Assembly (NCBI RefSeq): GCF_004337365.2
Contig: NZ_CP044016.1
Coordinates: forward strand, 3,887,507 to 3,951,506
Source of the DNA: Rhizosphaericola mali
GTDB lineage: Bacteria > Bacteroidota > Bacteroidia > Chitinophagales > Chitinophagaceae
DNA length: 64,000 nt
Reading direction: 5' to 3'
Part shown: one piece after another, positions 25,446 through 33,931 of the stretch
Position numbering within the stretch: position 1 is the stretch's first letter
How the letters are laid out: each line of letters begins with the position of its first letter
The notes under the pieces: generated by a model
Told to the model about the DNA's origin: nothing
The model's input: only the letters and a program-made list of their open reading frames with translations
Databases searched by the model: none
Program-made: the position numbers and the translations under genes

Positions 25446-26495
25446 ATGTCTATAAATCTTTTTCCTGCGAAAGCAGTCCAAGGAGAATTGATTAAATATT
25501 CTCAAATAGGAAATAAACAATTCAAAATTTTTACTAAAGCTGGCGATGTTGTTGATATTGACGCATTGGCAAATAAAGGATTGAAATACAAAGCCAATCC
25601 ATTTTTGGATGAGTTGAAAGGCAATCATGTAAGGGTGGGTTTATTGTTTTTAAATCCAAGTATGCGTACGAGAATGAGTACGCAAGTTGCTGGTCGCAAT
25701 TTGGGTATGGATGTTATTGTATTCAATATTGACAAAGAAGGTTGGCAATTGGAATTTGGCGATGGCGTCGTGATGAATGGAAATAAAGCCGAACATATCA
25801 AAGAAGCGGCACCTGTATTGGGAAGTTATTTTGATATATTGGGAATTCGTACTTTTCCATCTTTGCAAAACCGAGCAGAAGACTATAGCGAATCGTATAT
25901 AAGTGAATTTATCAAATATTGCGGAGTTCCTGTTGTTAGTTTGGAAAGCGCTACACGCCATCCATTGCAAAGCTTGACAGATATCATTACCATGAAAGAG
26001 TCTTTGGCACAACAACCAATCACGCCAGGTAAAAAATTAAAAATCGTACATACCTGGGCTCCACATATCAAACCATGTCCACAAGCCGTTTCGAATAGTT
26101 TTTGTGAATGGGTCAACGCTTGGGGCAAGGCAGATTTTGTAGTTGCCAATCCAGAAGGAATGGATCTAGCGGAAGAATTCACAAAAGGTGCGACTGTTAC
26201 ACATAATCAAGAAGAAGCATTGGAAGGTGCTGATTTCGTATATGTGAAAAATTGGAGTTCTTACGATTGGAAAGGGGAATATGGCAAAAACTATGACGCT
26301 CCAGATGCATCGTCTTGGTTGTTGACTTTGGATAAATTGAAAAATACCAATAATGCCAAAGTGATGCATTGCCTACCTGTACGTCGTGGAGTTGAATTAA
26401 CAGATGAAGTTTTGGACAGTGATCATAGTTTGATTACTACGGAAGCGGGCAATCGTGTATGGGCGGCGCAAGCCGTTTTGAGTGAATTGTTATAA
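25446..26495 (+). CDS. argF': N-acylornithine carbamoyltransferase (probably N-succinylornithine)
   Basis: Trimeric transcarbamylase of the AOTCase/SOTCase branch making N-acylcitrulline. Carbamoyl-phosphate loop SMRTR at 72-76, then LEFGDGVVMNGNKAEHI around 102-118, ESATRHPLQSLTD with the HPLQ motif, WAPHIKPCPQAV and MHCLPVRRGVE. At the position that sets acyl specificity (Glu92 in Xanthomonas AOTCase, Pro90 in Bacteroides SOTCase) it has Ala115, which favours N-succinylornithine. 349 residues, slightly longer than both. It is the last arginine gene in the window, 5.4 kb from argD. Confidence 0.9.
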   Translation: MSINLFPAKAVQGELIKYSQIGNKQFKIFTKAGDVVDIDALANKGLKYKANPFLDELKGNHVRVGLLFLNPSMRTRMSTQVAGRNLGMDVIVFNIDKEGWQLEFGDGVVMNGNKAEHIKEAAPVLGSYFDILGIRTFPSLQNRAEDYSESYISEFIKYCGVPVVSLESATRHPLQSLTDIITMKESLAQQPITPGKKLKIVHTWAPHIKPCPQAVSNSFCEWVNAWGKADFVVANPEGMDLAEEFTKGATVTHNQEEALEGADFVYVKNWSSYDWKGEYGKNYDAPDASSWLLTLDKLKNTNNAKVMHCLPVRRGVELTDEVLDSDHSLITTEAGNRVWAAQAVLSELL

Positions 26496-26520
26496 ACTAT
26501 AAGCGTTTAAAACTATAACA

Positions 26521-26546
26521 AAAGGGATACAAATTTGTATCCCTTT
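26521..26546. terminator. bidirectional intrinsic terminator
   Basis: Perfect 26-bp palindrome, arms AAAGGGATACAAA and TTTGTATCCCTTT, followed by TTATATTTAT. Between argF' and the convergent small secreted protein gene. Confidence 0.85.
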
Positions 26547-26551
26547 TATAT

Positions 26552-26902
26552 TTATCTACCTCTGAAATTATTTTTATCTTGTTGGTTATTCAGATAAGGT
26601 TTATTTTCATTTTGAACATTTTGAACTGCTCTTTTATCTACTTTATTTATATCGAAATTCTTTGCAAATCTTTTAGGCTGTTTAGTTGATTTCCATTTAT
26701 TGCCTTTTTCATAGAAAAACAATTTTTTAATGGCATCATAGTATGCATTGTATTCTGGTATATAATAGAAATGCTCCTGTTGTCCCTTTTGTTCTTGTCT
26801 TGGAGGTTCACGTCTTTGATCTCCATGATCTCCACGCTGAGCGAAGCTACTTGCTGTAATAACTGAGAATAATACGCCTAATAGTATATTTTTCTTTTTC
26901 AT
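26552..26902 (-). CDS. small secreted protein with Tyr-rich YxxPExNAYY motif
   Basis: A 116-residue protein with signal peptide ending ITASSFAQ, a hydrophilic His/Arg/Gln linker (RGDHGDQRREPPRQEQKGQQ), then YYIPEYNAYYDAIKKLFFYEKGNKW and a basic Asn/Gln-rich end. The middle motif is clearly the same as in the neighbouring upstream gene (YYYPDINCYYDPTASLYYYMYNGGW), so the two are divergent tandem paralogues. Function unknown; envelope or surface localisation is likely. Confidence 0.7.
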   Translation of the reverse strand: MKKKNILLGVLFSVITASSFAQRGDHGDQRREPPRQEQKGQQEHFYYIPEYNAYYDAIKKLFFYEKGNKWKSTKQPKRFAKNFDINKVDKRAVQNVQNENKPYLNNQQDKNNFRGR

Positions 26903-26943
26903 AGTTTGTTGTTTTATATTTAAATTATAGTTTGATTTATGAT

Positions 26944-27561
26944 TTATCTTCTTTCCATTCTATCTCCACGTCCCATCTGACTTCTGTCATTACCACCTCT
27001 ATTAAAATTATCATTCATATTTCCACGATTATCACCACCTTGTCCTCTATTGTTCATCGCCATTCTATTACCATAGTCACGCATTTGCATATTGTTATTG
27101 CCCATTCTTTGACCACCCATCTGTTGATTTCCCATTTGTTGTCCACCCATTCCTTGACCATACATTTGCTGACCGCCCATTTGTTGGCGTCCCATATTTC
27201 CACCTCGAGCAAAACTGACCCCTCTTTGTGCCATTTGACCCTGATTCATCATCATTCTGCGTCCACGATTAAAGTCATAGTTTCTATATGGTGCAGGTAT
27301 TCCATTGCTTTGCATCCAACCGCCATTATACATATAGTAGTAAAGGGATGCAGTTGGGTCATAGTAGCAATTGATATCAGGATAATAGTAGTAACCACTT
27401 TGATCATAGTATCCAGGATCATCAACAACTACATTAGGTTGACTGCTGATGGCTGCAGAAAATAATCCACCGATATTTAATTGTACACTTACTTGAGCTT
27501 CTGATTTATTAACGAAGAAACTACCTAATAGTAATCCCATTCCTAAAACGATCTTTTTCAT
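26944..27561 (-). CDS. secreted low-complexity Gly/Gln/Met/Asn/Arg-rich protein
   Basis: Signal peptide ending NKSEAQ. A conserved-looking segment YYYPDINCYYDPTASLYYYMYNGGW near residues 57-81 is shared with the smaller neighbour. After about residue 95 the chain is disordered and repetitive, with units such as GGQQM and GNQQM repeated six or so times, then Arg/Gly/Asn/Asp-rich blocks like RGGNDRSQMGRGDR. Similar Tyr-rich cores occur in Bacteroidota envelope proteins of unknown role. The pair is transcribed leftward; both are probably exported. Confidence 0.7.
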   Translation of the reverse strand: MKKIVLGMGLLLGSFFVNKSEAQVSVQLNIGGLFSAAISSQPNVVVDDPGYYDQSGYYYYPDINCYYDPTASLYYYMYNGGWMQSNGIPAPYRNYDFNRGRRMMMNQGQMAQRGVSFARGGNMGRQQMGGQQMYGQGMGGQQMGNQQMGGQRMGNNNMQMRDYGNRMAMNNRGQGGDNRGNMNDNFNRGGNDRSQMGRGDRMERR

Positions 27562-27778
27562 AATTGAAACATTTTAATTTTTATAAATGCTTTTCTTTCT
27601 TTAGACCAAGTTACGTGCCATCCAGTCCCAATGGATTCCATGTATTGACGAACTTCATTTATCTATAGATGAATAGATATTATTTTATGGAGAATCCGCC
27701 AATCGGACTTTATTTATGCCAACTATTTCTCCTGTAAATTGTATTATAGGAACACCTTTAACGATATAAAATACGATT
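27562..27778. other. divergent intergenic region
   Basis: 217 bp between divergent genes. It holds an 18-bp near-perfect palindrome ATTTATCTATAGATGAAT (27657-27674) and a short TCCG/CGGA stem at about 27693-27705. No exact TAnnTTTG box was found; nothing else supportable. Confidence 0.3.
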
Positions 27779-29137
27779 ATGCCAAATTTTTTAAAGAAGA
27801 TTAGTAATATCATTCAACTTTCGAGAAGTATTGATTTTGCAAAATTGGACGCTATTTCTCAAAAAGTTGATCTACCTAAAATGATGGAGCAATTTGCCAA
27901 TATGGATGAAGCTCAACTAAATGGATTAAGCAAAATGCTGAATGGTTCGCATAAGAAAAAGGAATTACCAACAATCAATAGTGATTTCTATGAATTGCAT
28001 CTACGTCTAACACCCGAACAAAAAGAAATACAACAACGTGTACGTAATTTCATGGAAAATGAAGTAAAACCTATCGTCAATAATTATTGGCTACATGATG
28101 AATTTCCATTTGAACTTATACCGAAATTTAGAGAACTAAATCTATGCGGCATTACTTATGAAGGTTATGGCTGTCCCAATTTGCCTTTCCTAATGGAAGG
28201 TGTCGTAGCTATGGAAATAGCTCGAGTAGACGCATCTCTTGCAACATTTTTTGGTGTACAAAGTGGACTAGCAATGGGTTCTATTTATATCTGTGGATCT
28301 GGAGAACAAAAAGCAAAATGGCTTCCACAAATGCAGAAATTTGAAAAAATTGGTGCATTTGGATTGACTGAACCAGACGTCGGCTCCGGCGCGGCTGGTG
28401 GTCTGACAACTACTTGTAAAAAAACAGAGAATGGTTGGATTTTGAATGGACAGAAAAAATGGATAGGTAATGCAACATTTGCTGATGTCCTCATTATTTG
28501 GGCAAGAGACCTAGACGACAATCAAGTAAAAGGTTTTATAGTTGAAAAAGATACGCCAGGTTTTAGTGTAGAGAAAATAAAAGGTAAAATGGCACTTCGC
28601 ATTGTTCAAAATGGCTTAATCACACTTACCGATTGTTTGGTCAAAGATGAAAATAAATTGGCAAATGCGAATTCATTTAAAGATACAGCTAAAGTATTAC
28701 AAATGACTAGAGCTGGTGTGGCTTGGATGGCTGTTGGTTGTGGCAGAGGCGCTTATGAAAGTGCATTAGACTATACCAGAAAAAGAAAGCAATTTGGCAA
28801 ACCAATCGCCTCTTATCAATTAATACAAGGTCATTTGGTCGAAATGCTTTCCAATCTTACCGCTATGCAAACGATGGTTTTCAGACTATCTGAATTGCAA
28901 GATACTGGCCTGCTAAAAGACGAACATGCATCTATTGCAAAAGTTTTTTGTACTTTACGTACTCGAGATATTGTCTCACAAGCGAGAGAAGTTATGGGCG
29001 GCAATGGGATTCTACTAGAATATGATGTAGCTCGATTCGTCGCTGACGCAGAGGCTATTTATTCTTATGAAGGAACCAAGGAAATCAATTCGCTCATTGT
29101 AGGCAGAGCGATTACAGGATTTAGTGCTTTTGTATAA
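27779..29137 (+). CDS. acyl-CoA dehydrogenase (glutaryl-CoA dehydrogenase-like)
   Basis: FAD flavoprotein oxidising acyl-CoA thioesters. Residues 1-65 are an extra amphipathic segment (FLKKISNIIQLSRSIDFAKL... KMMEQFANMDEAQLNGLSKML) not part of the fold. The dehydrogenase starts near 78 (LTPEQKEIQQRVRNFM). FGLTEPDVGSGAAGGLTT and WILNGQKKWIGNATFADVLIIWAR are FAD/acyl-binding stretches; REVMGGNGILLEYDVARF and YEGTKEINSLIVGRAITG close it, with catalytic Glu in YEGT as in glutaryl-CoA dehydrogenases. The SUFU gene follows 12 bp later. Substrate inferred only from family resemblance. Confidence 0.85.
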   Translation: MPNFLKKISNIIQLSRSIDFAKLDAISQKVDLPKMMEQFANMDEAQLNGLSKMLNGSHKKKELPTINSDFYELHLRLTPEQKEIQQRVRNFMENEVKPIVNNYWLHDEFPFELIPKFRELNLCGITYEGYGCPNLPFLMEGVVAMEIARVDASLATFFGVQSGLAMGSIYICGSGEQKAKWLPQMQKFEKIGAFGLTEPDVGSGAAGGLTTTCKKTENGWILNGQKKWIGNATFADVLIIWARDLDDNQVKGFIVEKDTPGFSVEKIKGKMALRIVQNGLITLTDCLVKDENKLANANSFKDTAKVLQMTRAGVAWMAVGCGRGAYESALDYTRKRKQFGKPIASYQLIQGHLVEMLSNLTAMQTMVFRLSELQDTGLLKDEHASIAKVFCTLRTRDIVSQAREVMGGNGILLEYDVARFVADAEAIYSYEGTKEINSLIVGRAITGFSAFV

Positions 29138-29149
29138 AATATAATAAAT

Positions 29150-29794
29150 ATGGATTTAGAAACCTATAGAAAGACTTACACGGAAGATGATGCTGTCGGT
29201 TGGATGGCCATTGATAATGAAATTGCGAAGATTTATGGCGAACAAGAGCCTATACATTTTCGCCCTATAATTACAGCTATGCTTGGAGGTGAAGACCCTC
29301 TTGACGGCGTAAGTGTTTATGAAAGCACACAACAAGCACCCCATTTGCATTTTATCTCCTATGGCTTTTCTCAATTGTACTACGATGAAGAAGCTGTTGG
29401 AAAAGAATTTAGCAAATTTGGATTTGAATTGACATTCAGACTTAAGGGAAATAAAGATCAAAATTTGAAATGGGTAGTCAGTCTGATGCAAAATCTTGCG
29501 AAATATATATTTAGTGAGAGTAAATGGTTTGAAAATTATGATTTTATTCCTACCAATAGCCCAATCTATTTGGAATATGATACGGCTTTAGTTGGATTGG
29601 CATTTGTGGAAGATTCCGAATTGGGGACGATTGATACACCTCATGGACAAGTTCAATTTTTACAAATGGTTGGTATCACACAAAAAGAGCTTGATGTGCT
29701 CCTTGCCAATCCCGTAAAGGGTACCGTTATGCAATTAGTCGATCAACTTAAAGTTGGAAATGAGCTATTGATTACTGATTTAAATAGAAAATAA
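29150..29794 (+). CDS. suppressor-of-fused (SUFU) domain protein
   Basis: A 214-residue cytoplasmic protein with the bacterial SUFU-like fold: PIHFRPIITAMLGGEDPLDGVSVYES, then HLHFISYGFSQLYYDEEAVGKEFSKFGFELTFRL near 65-100 and QFLQMVGITQKELDVLL near 160. Bacterial SUFU proteins are often immunity or regulatory proteins, but no toxin is next to it. It is only 12 bp behind the acyl-CoA dehydrogenase, so is likely co-transcribed; a functional link is unknown. Confidence 0.85.
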   Translation: MDLETYRKTYTEDDAVGWMAIDNEIAKIYGEQEPIHFRPIITAMLGGEDPLDGVSVYESTQQAPHLHFISYGFSQLYYDEEAVGKEFSKFGFELTFRLKGNKDQNLKWVVSLMQNLAKYIFSESKWFENYDFIPTNSPIYLEYDTALVGLAFVEDSELGTIDTPHGQVQFLQMVGITQKELDVLLANPVKGTVMQLVDQLKVGNELLITDLNRK

Positions 29795-29857
29795 TTGATT
29801 CTACTTATAAAAGAAAGAATTATAGAAAGGTTTGTTTATTTTTATTGCCATAAATAA

Positions 29858-32008
29858 ATGAACCTTTCTATGTTATTTTCTTCCAAAAGGGCAATTGCGG
29901 CGGCATTCGCTTTTGCAGGAGCACAAGCCTTGCATGCGCAAGATTCTGTCCGTTATAGTGATTATCAAAGAGCGGAAAGCTTTTTGGGTTACAATACGTC
30001 TTCATTAGTCAAAAATCTCAACATCAATCCACATTGGACGGACGCCAACAATCTACTATATTCTCTATTTGAAAATGGCAAAGATGTTCACTATACCTTA
30101 GATCCAAGTACTGGAAAAATTACCACAACAAATGTAATTAAAAATGATCCTCCAGGCATGTTCAATGGTCGTCGATTGAGTACGCGTGGTGTAGTTTCTC
30201 CTGACGGGAAAAAAGAAGCATTTATTCGCAACTATAATTTGTATGTAAAAGTTATCGCTACAGGTAAAGAAATCCAATTAACTACAGATGGTGTAAAAGA
30301 TTTTGGATATGCCACGGACAATGCAGGTTGGAAACATAGTGGCGCAGCCGTTTTACGTTGGTCGCCAGATTCTAAAAAAATTGCGACATTCCAACAAGAT
30401 GAGCGCAATGTAGGGGAAATGTATTTGGTTTCTACCAATGTTGGTCATCCTAAATTAGAAGCATGGAAATATCCATTACCAGGAGATTCTATAGTTGCAA
30501 TGATCCAACGCGTCATTATTAATGTAGATCAACCCAAAGTTATTAGACTAAAAAAAGATCCAGATTTTCATAGGGGAACTTTGAGTGATGATATCTCTAG
30601 TAGCGGTACGTTTGATGATGTGGACTGGAGTACTGATGGTTCACAATTAGCATTTGTCTCTACTTCTCGTGATCATAAAATTGAAACTTTTCAAATTGCA
30701 AACGCCAATACGGGTGATGTAAAAGAGATTTTTCAAGAAAAAGTAGCTACTCAATTTGAGTCAGGGCAAGGAACCATCAATTGGCGTTATTTACCCGAAT
30801 CCAAAGAAATTATTTGGTATTCTGAACGCGATAATTGGGGACATTTATACTTATACGATGCGACTACTGGCAAACTAAAAAATCAAATTACCAAAGGAGA
30901 TTGGCTAGTTACACAAATGTTGCAAGTAGATGAAAAGAAAAAAGAAATCTACTTTATGGCTGCGGGAAAAGAAGCAGAAAATCCCTATTTCCAACAACTA
31001 TGTAAAATCAATTTTAGTGGAAAAGATTTGAAAGTACTCACTCCAGAAGTTGGTACACATAAGGTTCAATTTTCAAAAGATAAAGCCTATTTCTTTGACG
31101 CATATTCCCAACCTAATATTCCGGCTACATATGTTGTAAGAAAATCTAGTAATGGAGATAAAGTTACCGAATTAGGGAAAGCAGATATTACAGACTTAGT
31201 TAAAACTGGCTGGAAAGCACCAACTCCGGTGAAGTTAAAAGCAGGCGATGGCGTGACGGATATTTATGGTTTAGTCTTCACTCCAACAACGATGGATCCT
31301 AATAAAAAATATCCTATCGTAGATTATATTTATCCAGGCCCACAAGGTGGCAGTGTAGGTAGTTGGGCATTTTCACCGTCTCGTGGAGATAATCAATCCT
31401 TAGCGGAATTGGGATGTATTGTGATTGCGGTTGAAGGAACAAGTAATCCAAATCGCTCCAAAAGTTTCCATGACATGAGCTATGGCAATATGGCAATCAA
31501 TACTTTGCCTGATCAGATTGCCGCTATTCGCCAATTGGCTGAAAAATTTCCAATAGATACAACGAAAGTTGGCATTTGGGGACATTCAGGTGGCGGTTTC
31601 GCTACCGCAGGAGCATTATTTAGATATCCGGATTTTTTCAAAGTGGGCATTTCCGAATCTGGCAACCATGAAAATCGTAATTATGAAGATGATTGGGGCG
31701 AAAGATACAATGGTTTATTACAAAATTCTGATTACGAATCTCAAGCCAATCAGACGCTTGCGAAAAATTTAAAAGGAAAATTATTGTTGGTTACAGGTAA
31801 TATGGATGACAACGTTCCTCCATTCAACACTTATTTAGTTGTAGAAGCTTTGGAAAAAGCGAATAAAGATTTCGATATGTTGATTTATCCTAATCGTCCG
31901 CATGGTTACGGACCAGACGCTTATTATATGATGCGTCGCCGTTGGGATTATTTTGTTACTAATCTATTAGAGAAAAAACATCCAAAAGAATTTGTATTAG
32001 GCAAATAA
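29858..32008 (+). CDS. S9 family dipeptidyl peptidase IV-like peptidase
   Basis: Exported serine peptidase cleaving X-Pro or similar dipeptides. Signal peptide ends at AQALHAQ. An eight-bladed propeller (DPPIV N-terminal domain) covers about residues 40-460, and the alpha/beta-hydrolase domain about 470-716. The catalytic triad is visible: Ser577 in GHSGGG, Asp650 or Asp651 in GNMDDNVPP, His682 in RPHGYG. Length of 716 is normal for Bacteroidota members. Followed by a strong terminator. Confidence 0.9.
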   Translation: MNLSMLFSSKRAIAAAFAFAGAQALHAQDSVRYSDYQRAESFLGYNTSSLVKNLNINPHWTDANNLLYSLFENGKDVHYTLDPSTGKITTTNVIKNDPPGMFNGRRLSTRGVVSPDGKKEAFIRNYNLYVKVIATGKEIQLTTDGVKDFGYATDNAGWKHSGAAVLRWSPDSKKIATFQQDERNVGEMYLVSTNVGHPKLEAWKYPLPGDSIVAMIQRVIINVDQPKVIRLKKDPDFHRGTLSDDISSSGTFDDVDWSTDGSQLAFVSTSRDHKIETFQIANANTGDVKEIFQEKVATQFESGQGTINWRYLPESKEIIWYSERDNWGHLYLYDATTGKLKNQITKGDWLVTQMLQVDEKKKEIYFMAAGKEAENPYFQQLCKINFSGKDLKVLTPEVGTHKVQFSKDKAYFFDAYSQPNIPATYVVRKSSNGDKVTELGKADITDLVKTGWKAPTPVKLKAGDGVTDIYGLVFTPTTMDPNKKYPIVDYIYPGPQGGSVGSWAFSPSRGDNQSLAELGCIVIAVEGTSNPNRSKSFHDMSYGNMAINTLPDQIAAIRQLAEKFPIDTTKVGIWGHSGGGFATAGALFRYPDFFKVGISESGNHENRNYEDDWGERYNGLLQNSDYESQANQTLAKNLKGKLLLVTGNMDDNVPPFNTYLVVEALEKANKDFDMLIYPNRPHGYGPDAYYMMRRRWDYFVTNLLEKKHPKEFVLGK

Positions 32009-32028
32009 TTTAGGATATTTACATTAAT

Positions 32029-32065
32029 AAGAGAGTCCGATCTATGTTATGGATCGGGCTCTTTT
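32029..32065 (+). terminator. intrinsic terminator after the S9 peptidase
   Basis: A 14-bp stem with two wobble pairs, AAGAGAGTCCGATC with GATCGGGCTCTTTT, 9-nt loop. It ends 17 bp before the sigma factor ATG. Confidence 0.8.
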
Positions 32066-32082
32066 GGTATTAAATACAATTC

Positions 32083-32685
32083 ATGTCTTTATATGCATCC
32101 TATAATGATACCCAATTGTTATCTTTTATTAAATCTGGTAATGCAGAAGCATTCAAGGAAATCTATGAAAGATACTGGGAGCGTATGGCTGACTATGTCA
32201 TTAAAGTAATTAAAAATGAAACGGAAGCGCAAGATATCGTGCAAGAAATCTTTATTTCCATATGGAAACGCCGAGAAATTATAGAAATTAAGGGCGAGTT
32301 ATTGGCCTATCTTTTAAAAAGTGCGCGTAATCTGTCGTTGAGATATATTGAGAAAAATTTAAACAAACAATCTTTTTATCAATCTTTGAATAATCATCTC
32401 AATGATTTTCAGTTCACCAATTTCACCGCATTAGAATTAAAAGAACTGGAAGAACAAATTAATAATGCAATAGAAGCACTACCAGCTAAAATGCAGGAAA
32501 TATTCAAGTTAAGTAGATTTGAAAATCTTTCCTATAAAGAGATCTCAGAGCGCTTAAATATTGCAGATACTACAGTCAAAAAACAAATCAGTAATGCTAT
32601 TAAGATCATCAAAAAGGATGTAGATAACAATCAATCCGATAAAATTGTATTATTTATAATCGCCATTCTATCTTTAAAAAAATAA
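32083..32685 (+). CDS. ECF-type RNA polymerase sigma factor
   Basis: Sigma-70 family ECF factor of the Bacteroidota FecI-like group, 200 residues. Region 2: DYVIKVIKNETEAQDIVQEIFISIWKRR near 42-70. Region 4: LPAKMQEIFKLSRFENLSYKEISERLNIADTTVKKQISNAIK near 132-175, with the helix-turn-helix. It ends with a hydrophobic tail (VLFIIAILSLKK). It is paired with FecR and the SusC with an STN domain, so it probably drives its own operon through the TonB receptor signal. Confidence 0.9.
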   Translation: MSLYASYNDTQLLSFIKSGNAEAFKEIYERYWERMADYVIKVIKNETEAQDIVQEIFISIWKRREIIEIKGELLAYLLKSARNLSLRYIEKNLNKQSFYQSLNNHLNDFQFTNFTALELKELEEQINNAIEALPAKMQEIFKLSRFENLSYKEISERLNIADTTVKKQISNAIKIIKKDVDNNQSDKIVLFIIAILSLKK

Positions 32686-32753
32686 TTTTAAAATAATCTA
32701 CTACCAAAGGTCTGTTTTTGGAATATATATGTGTAACTCCTTAAACTAAGACA

Positions 32754-33905
32754 ATGACTAAACAGGAAGTAGAGCTACTTTTGAAAAAATACCGACTCGG
32801 GCTGTGCTCCGATGAAGAAAAAAAGATCATCGAAGATTGGTATCAAAAGGAATATAACGCGAGCAATTTTCTTTGGGATAAACAGGACAAAGAAAAATTC
32901 AAGCAATTACTGGACTCATCTATTTTTCCAGATATAGATGAAAGAAATGCTATCAAAGTACATCGACGACCTGTGTACCAATACTTTACTGCGGCTGCAG
33001 CCATTACAGGCTTGATCGTTGGATGTATTTTTCTTTGGCGCAATCATAATGAAAACAAAAAAGATTGGAACTTAGAATCTCAAGCGGTTCGATATCAAAA
33101 TGATGTAGATCCAGGAAAAGCTGGAGCTACATGGATCATAAACAATGATAAATCGTACACGCTGGAAGGAAATACTGACATGATAAAAAATGGCAGTAAT
33201 AACCTTGGTAAGCAGAATAATAATGAATTAATTATAGATAGTGCATTTGCAAATAGAAATACGTCCTTCGAAAATACCATTTCTACCGGCAATGCTCAGC
33301 AATATAAGGTTGTGTTAACAGACGGAACGAAAATTTGGATCAATGCAGCGTCTTCAATTCATTTCAAAATGCCTTTTGATAAAAATAAACGAGAAATTTT
33401 TCTTTCGGGCGAGGCGTATTTTGAAGTCGCACATAATGACGAAAAGCCATTCTTTGTAATAAGTGATAAGGATACAATCTCAGTACTTGGTACGCATTTT
33501 AATATAAATGCCTATAATGATGAACCAAATTATGTAGCTACATTATTAGAAGGAAAAATTAAATATAGTACAGCATACATACACAATTCTAATCCATATA
33601 TTCTTTCACCAAATGAACAAATAATACGCAAAGAACATTCAGCACTTATTGAACCTACGGATGATGCAGAAAACAAAACCGCATGGAAAGATGGATTTTT
33701 CAGTTTTTCCAATGATGATATTCATACTGTAATGCGTCAATTGGCTCGATGGTACAATATTCAAGTGGATTATGAAAATACCAATTATAAAGAAAAATTC
33801 TACGGAGATTTAAGAAAAGATGCTCCCCTTTCCTCTATACTTTCTGTTTTGGAAAAATCAGGTGTAAAATTTTTAATCCAAGGCACGAAAGTTACTGTTC
33901 TATAA
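32754..33905 (+). CDS. FecR family anti-sigma factor
   Basis: Single-pass inner-membrane regulator. The cytoplasmic N-terminal part spans residues 1-75, one TM helix about 80-101 (YFTAAAAITGLIVGCIFLW). The periplasmic FecR domain covers about 180-275 (YKVVLTDGTKIWINAASSIHF, GEAYFEVAHNDEKPFFVISD, ISVLGTHFNINAY), then a C-terminal DUF4974-type domain (WKDGFFSFSNDDIHTVMRQLARWYNIQV). It should hold the sigma factor until the SusC STN domain signals. A 68-bp gap separates it from the sigma gene. Confidence 0.92.
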   Translation: MTKQEVELLLKKYRLGLCSDEEKKIIEDWYQKEYNASNFLWDKQDKEKFKQLLDSSIFPDIDERNAIKVHRRPVYQYFTAAAAITGLIVGCIFLWRNHNENKKDWNLESQAVRYQNDVDPGKAGATWIINNDKSYTLEGNTDMIKNGSNNLGKQNNNELIIDSAFANRNTSFENTISTGNAQQYKVVLTDGTKIWINAASSIHFKMPFDKNKREIFLSGEAYFEVAHNDEKPFFVISDKDTISVLGTHFNINAYNDEPNYVATLLEGKIKYSTAYIHNSNPYILSPNEQIIRKEHSALIEPTDDAENKTAWKDGFFSFSNDDIHTVMRQLARWYNIQVDYENTNYKEKFYGDLRKDAPLSSILSVLEKSGVKFLIQGTKVTVL

Positions 33906-33931
33906 AAATTAAAACTAAAAGAAACCTCTAA

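Noticed and set aside
26932-27465. Open frame on the + strand encoding a His/Ile/Thr/Ser-rich protein
   Set aside because: It is the exact antisense of the Gly/Gln/Met-rich secreted protein gene; its composition is explained by the complementary repeats and it has no start context or family.
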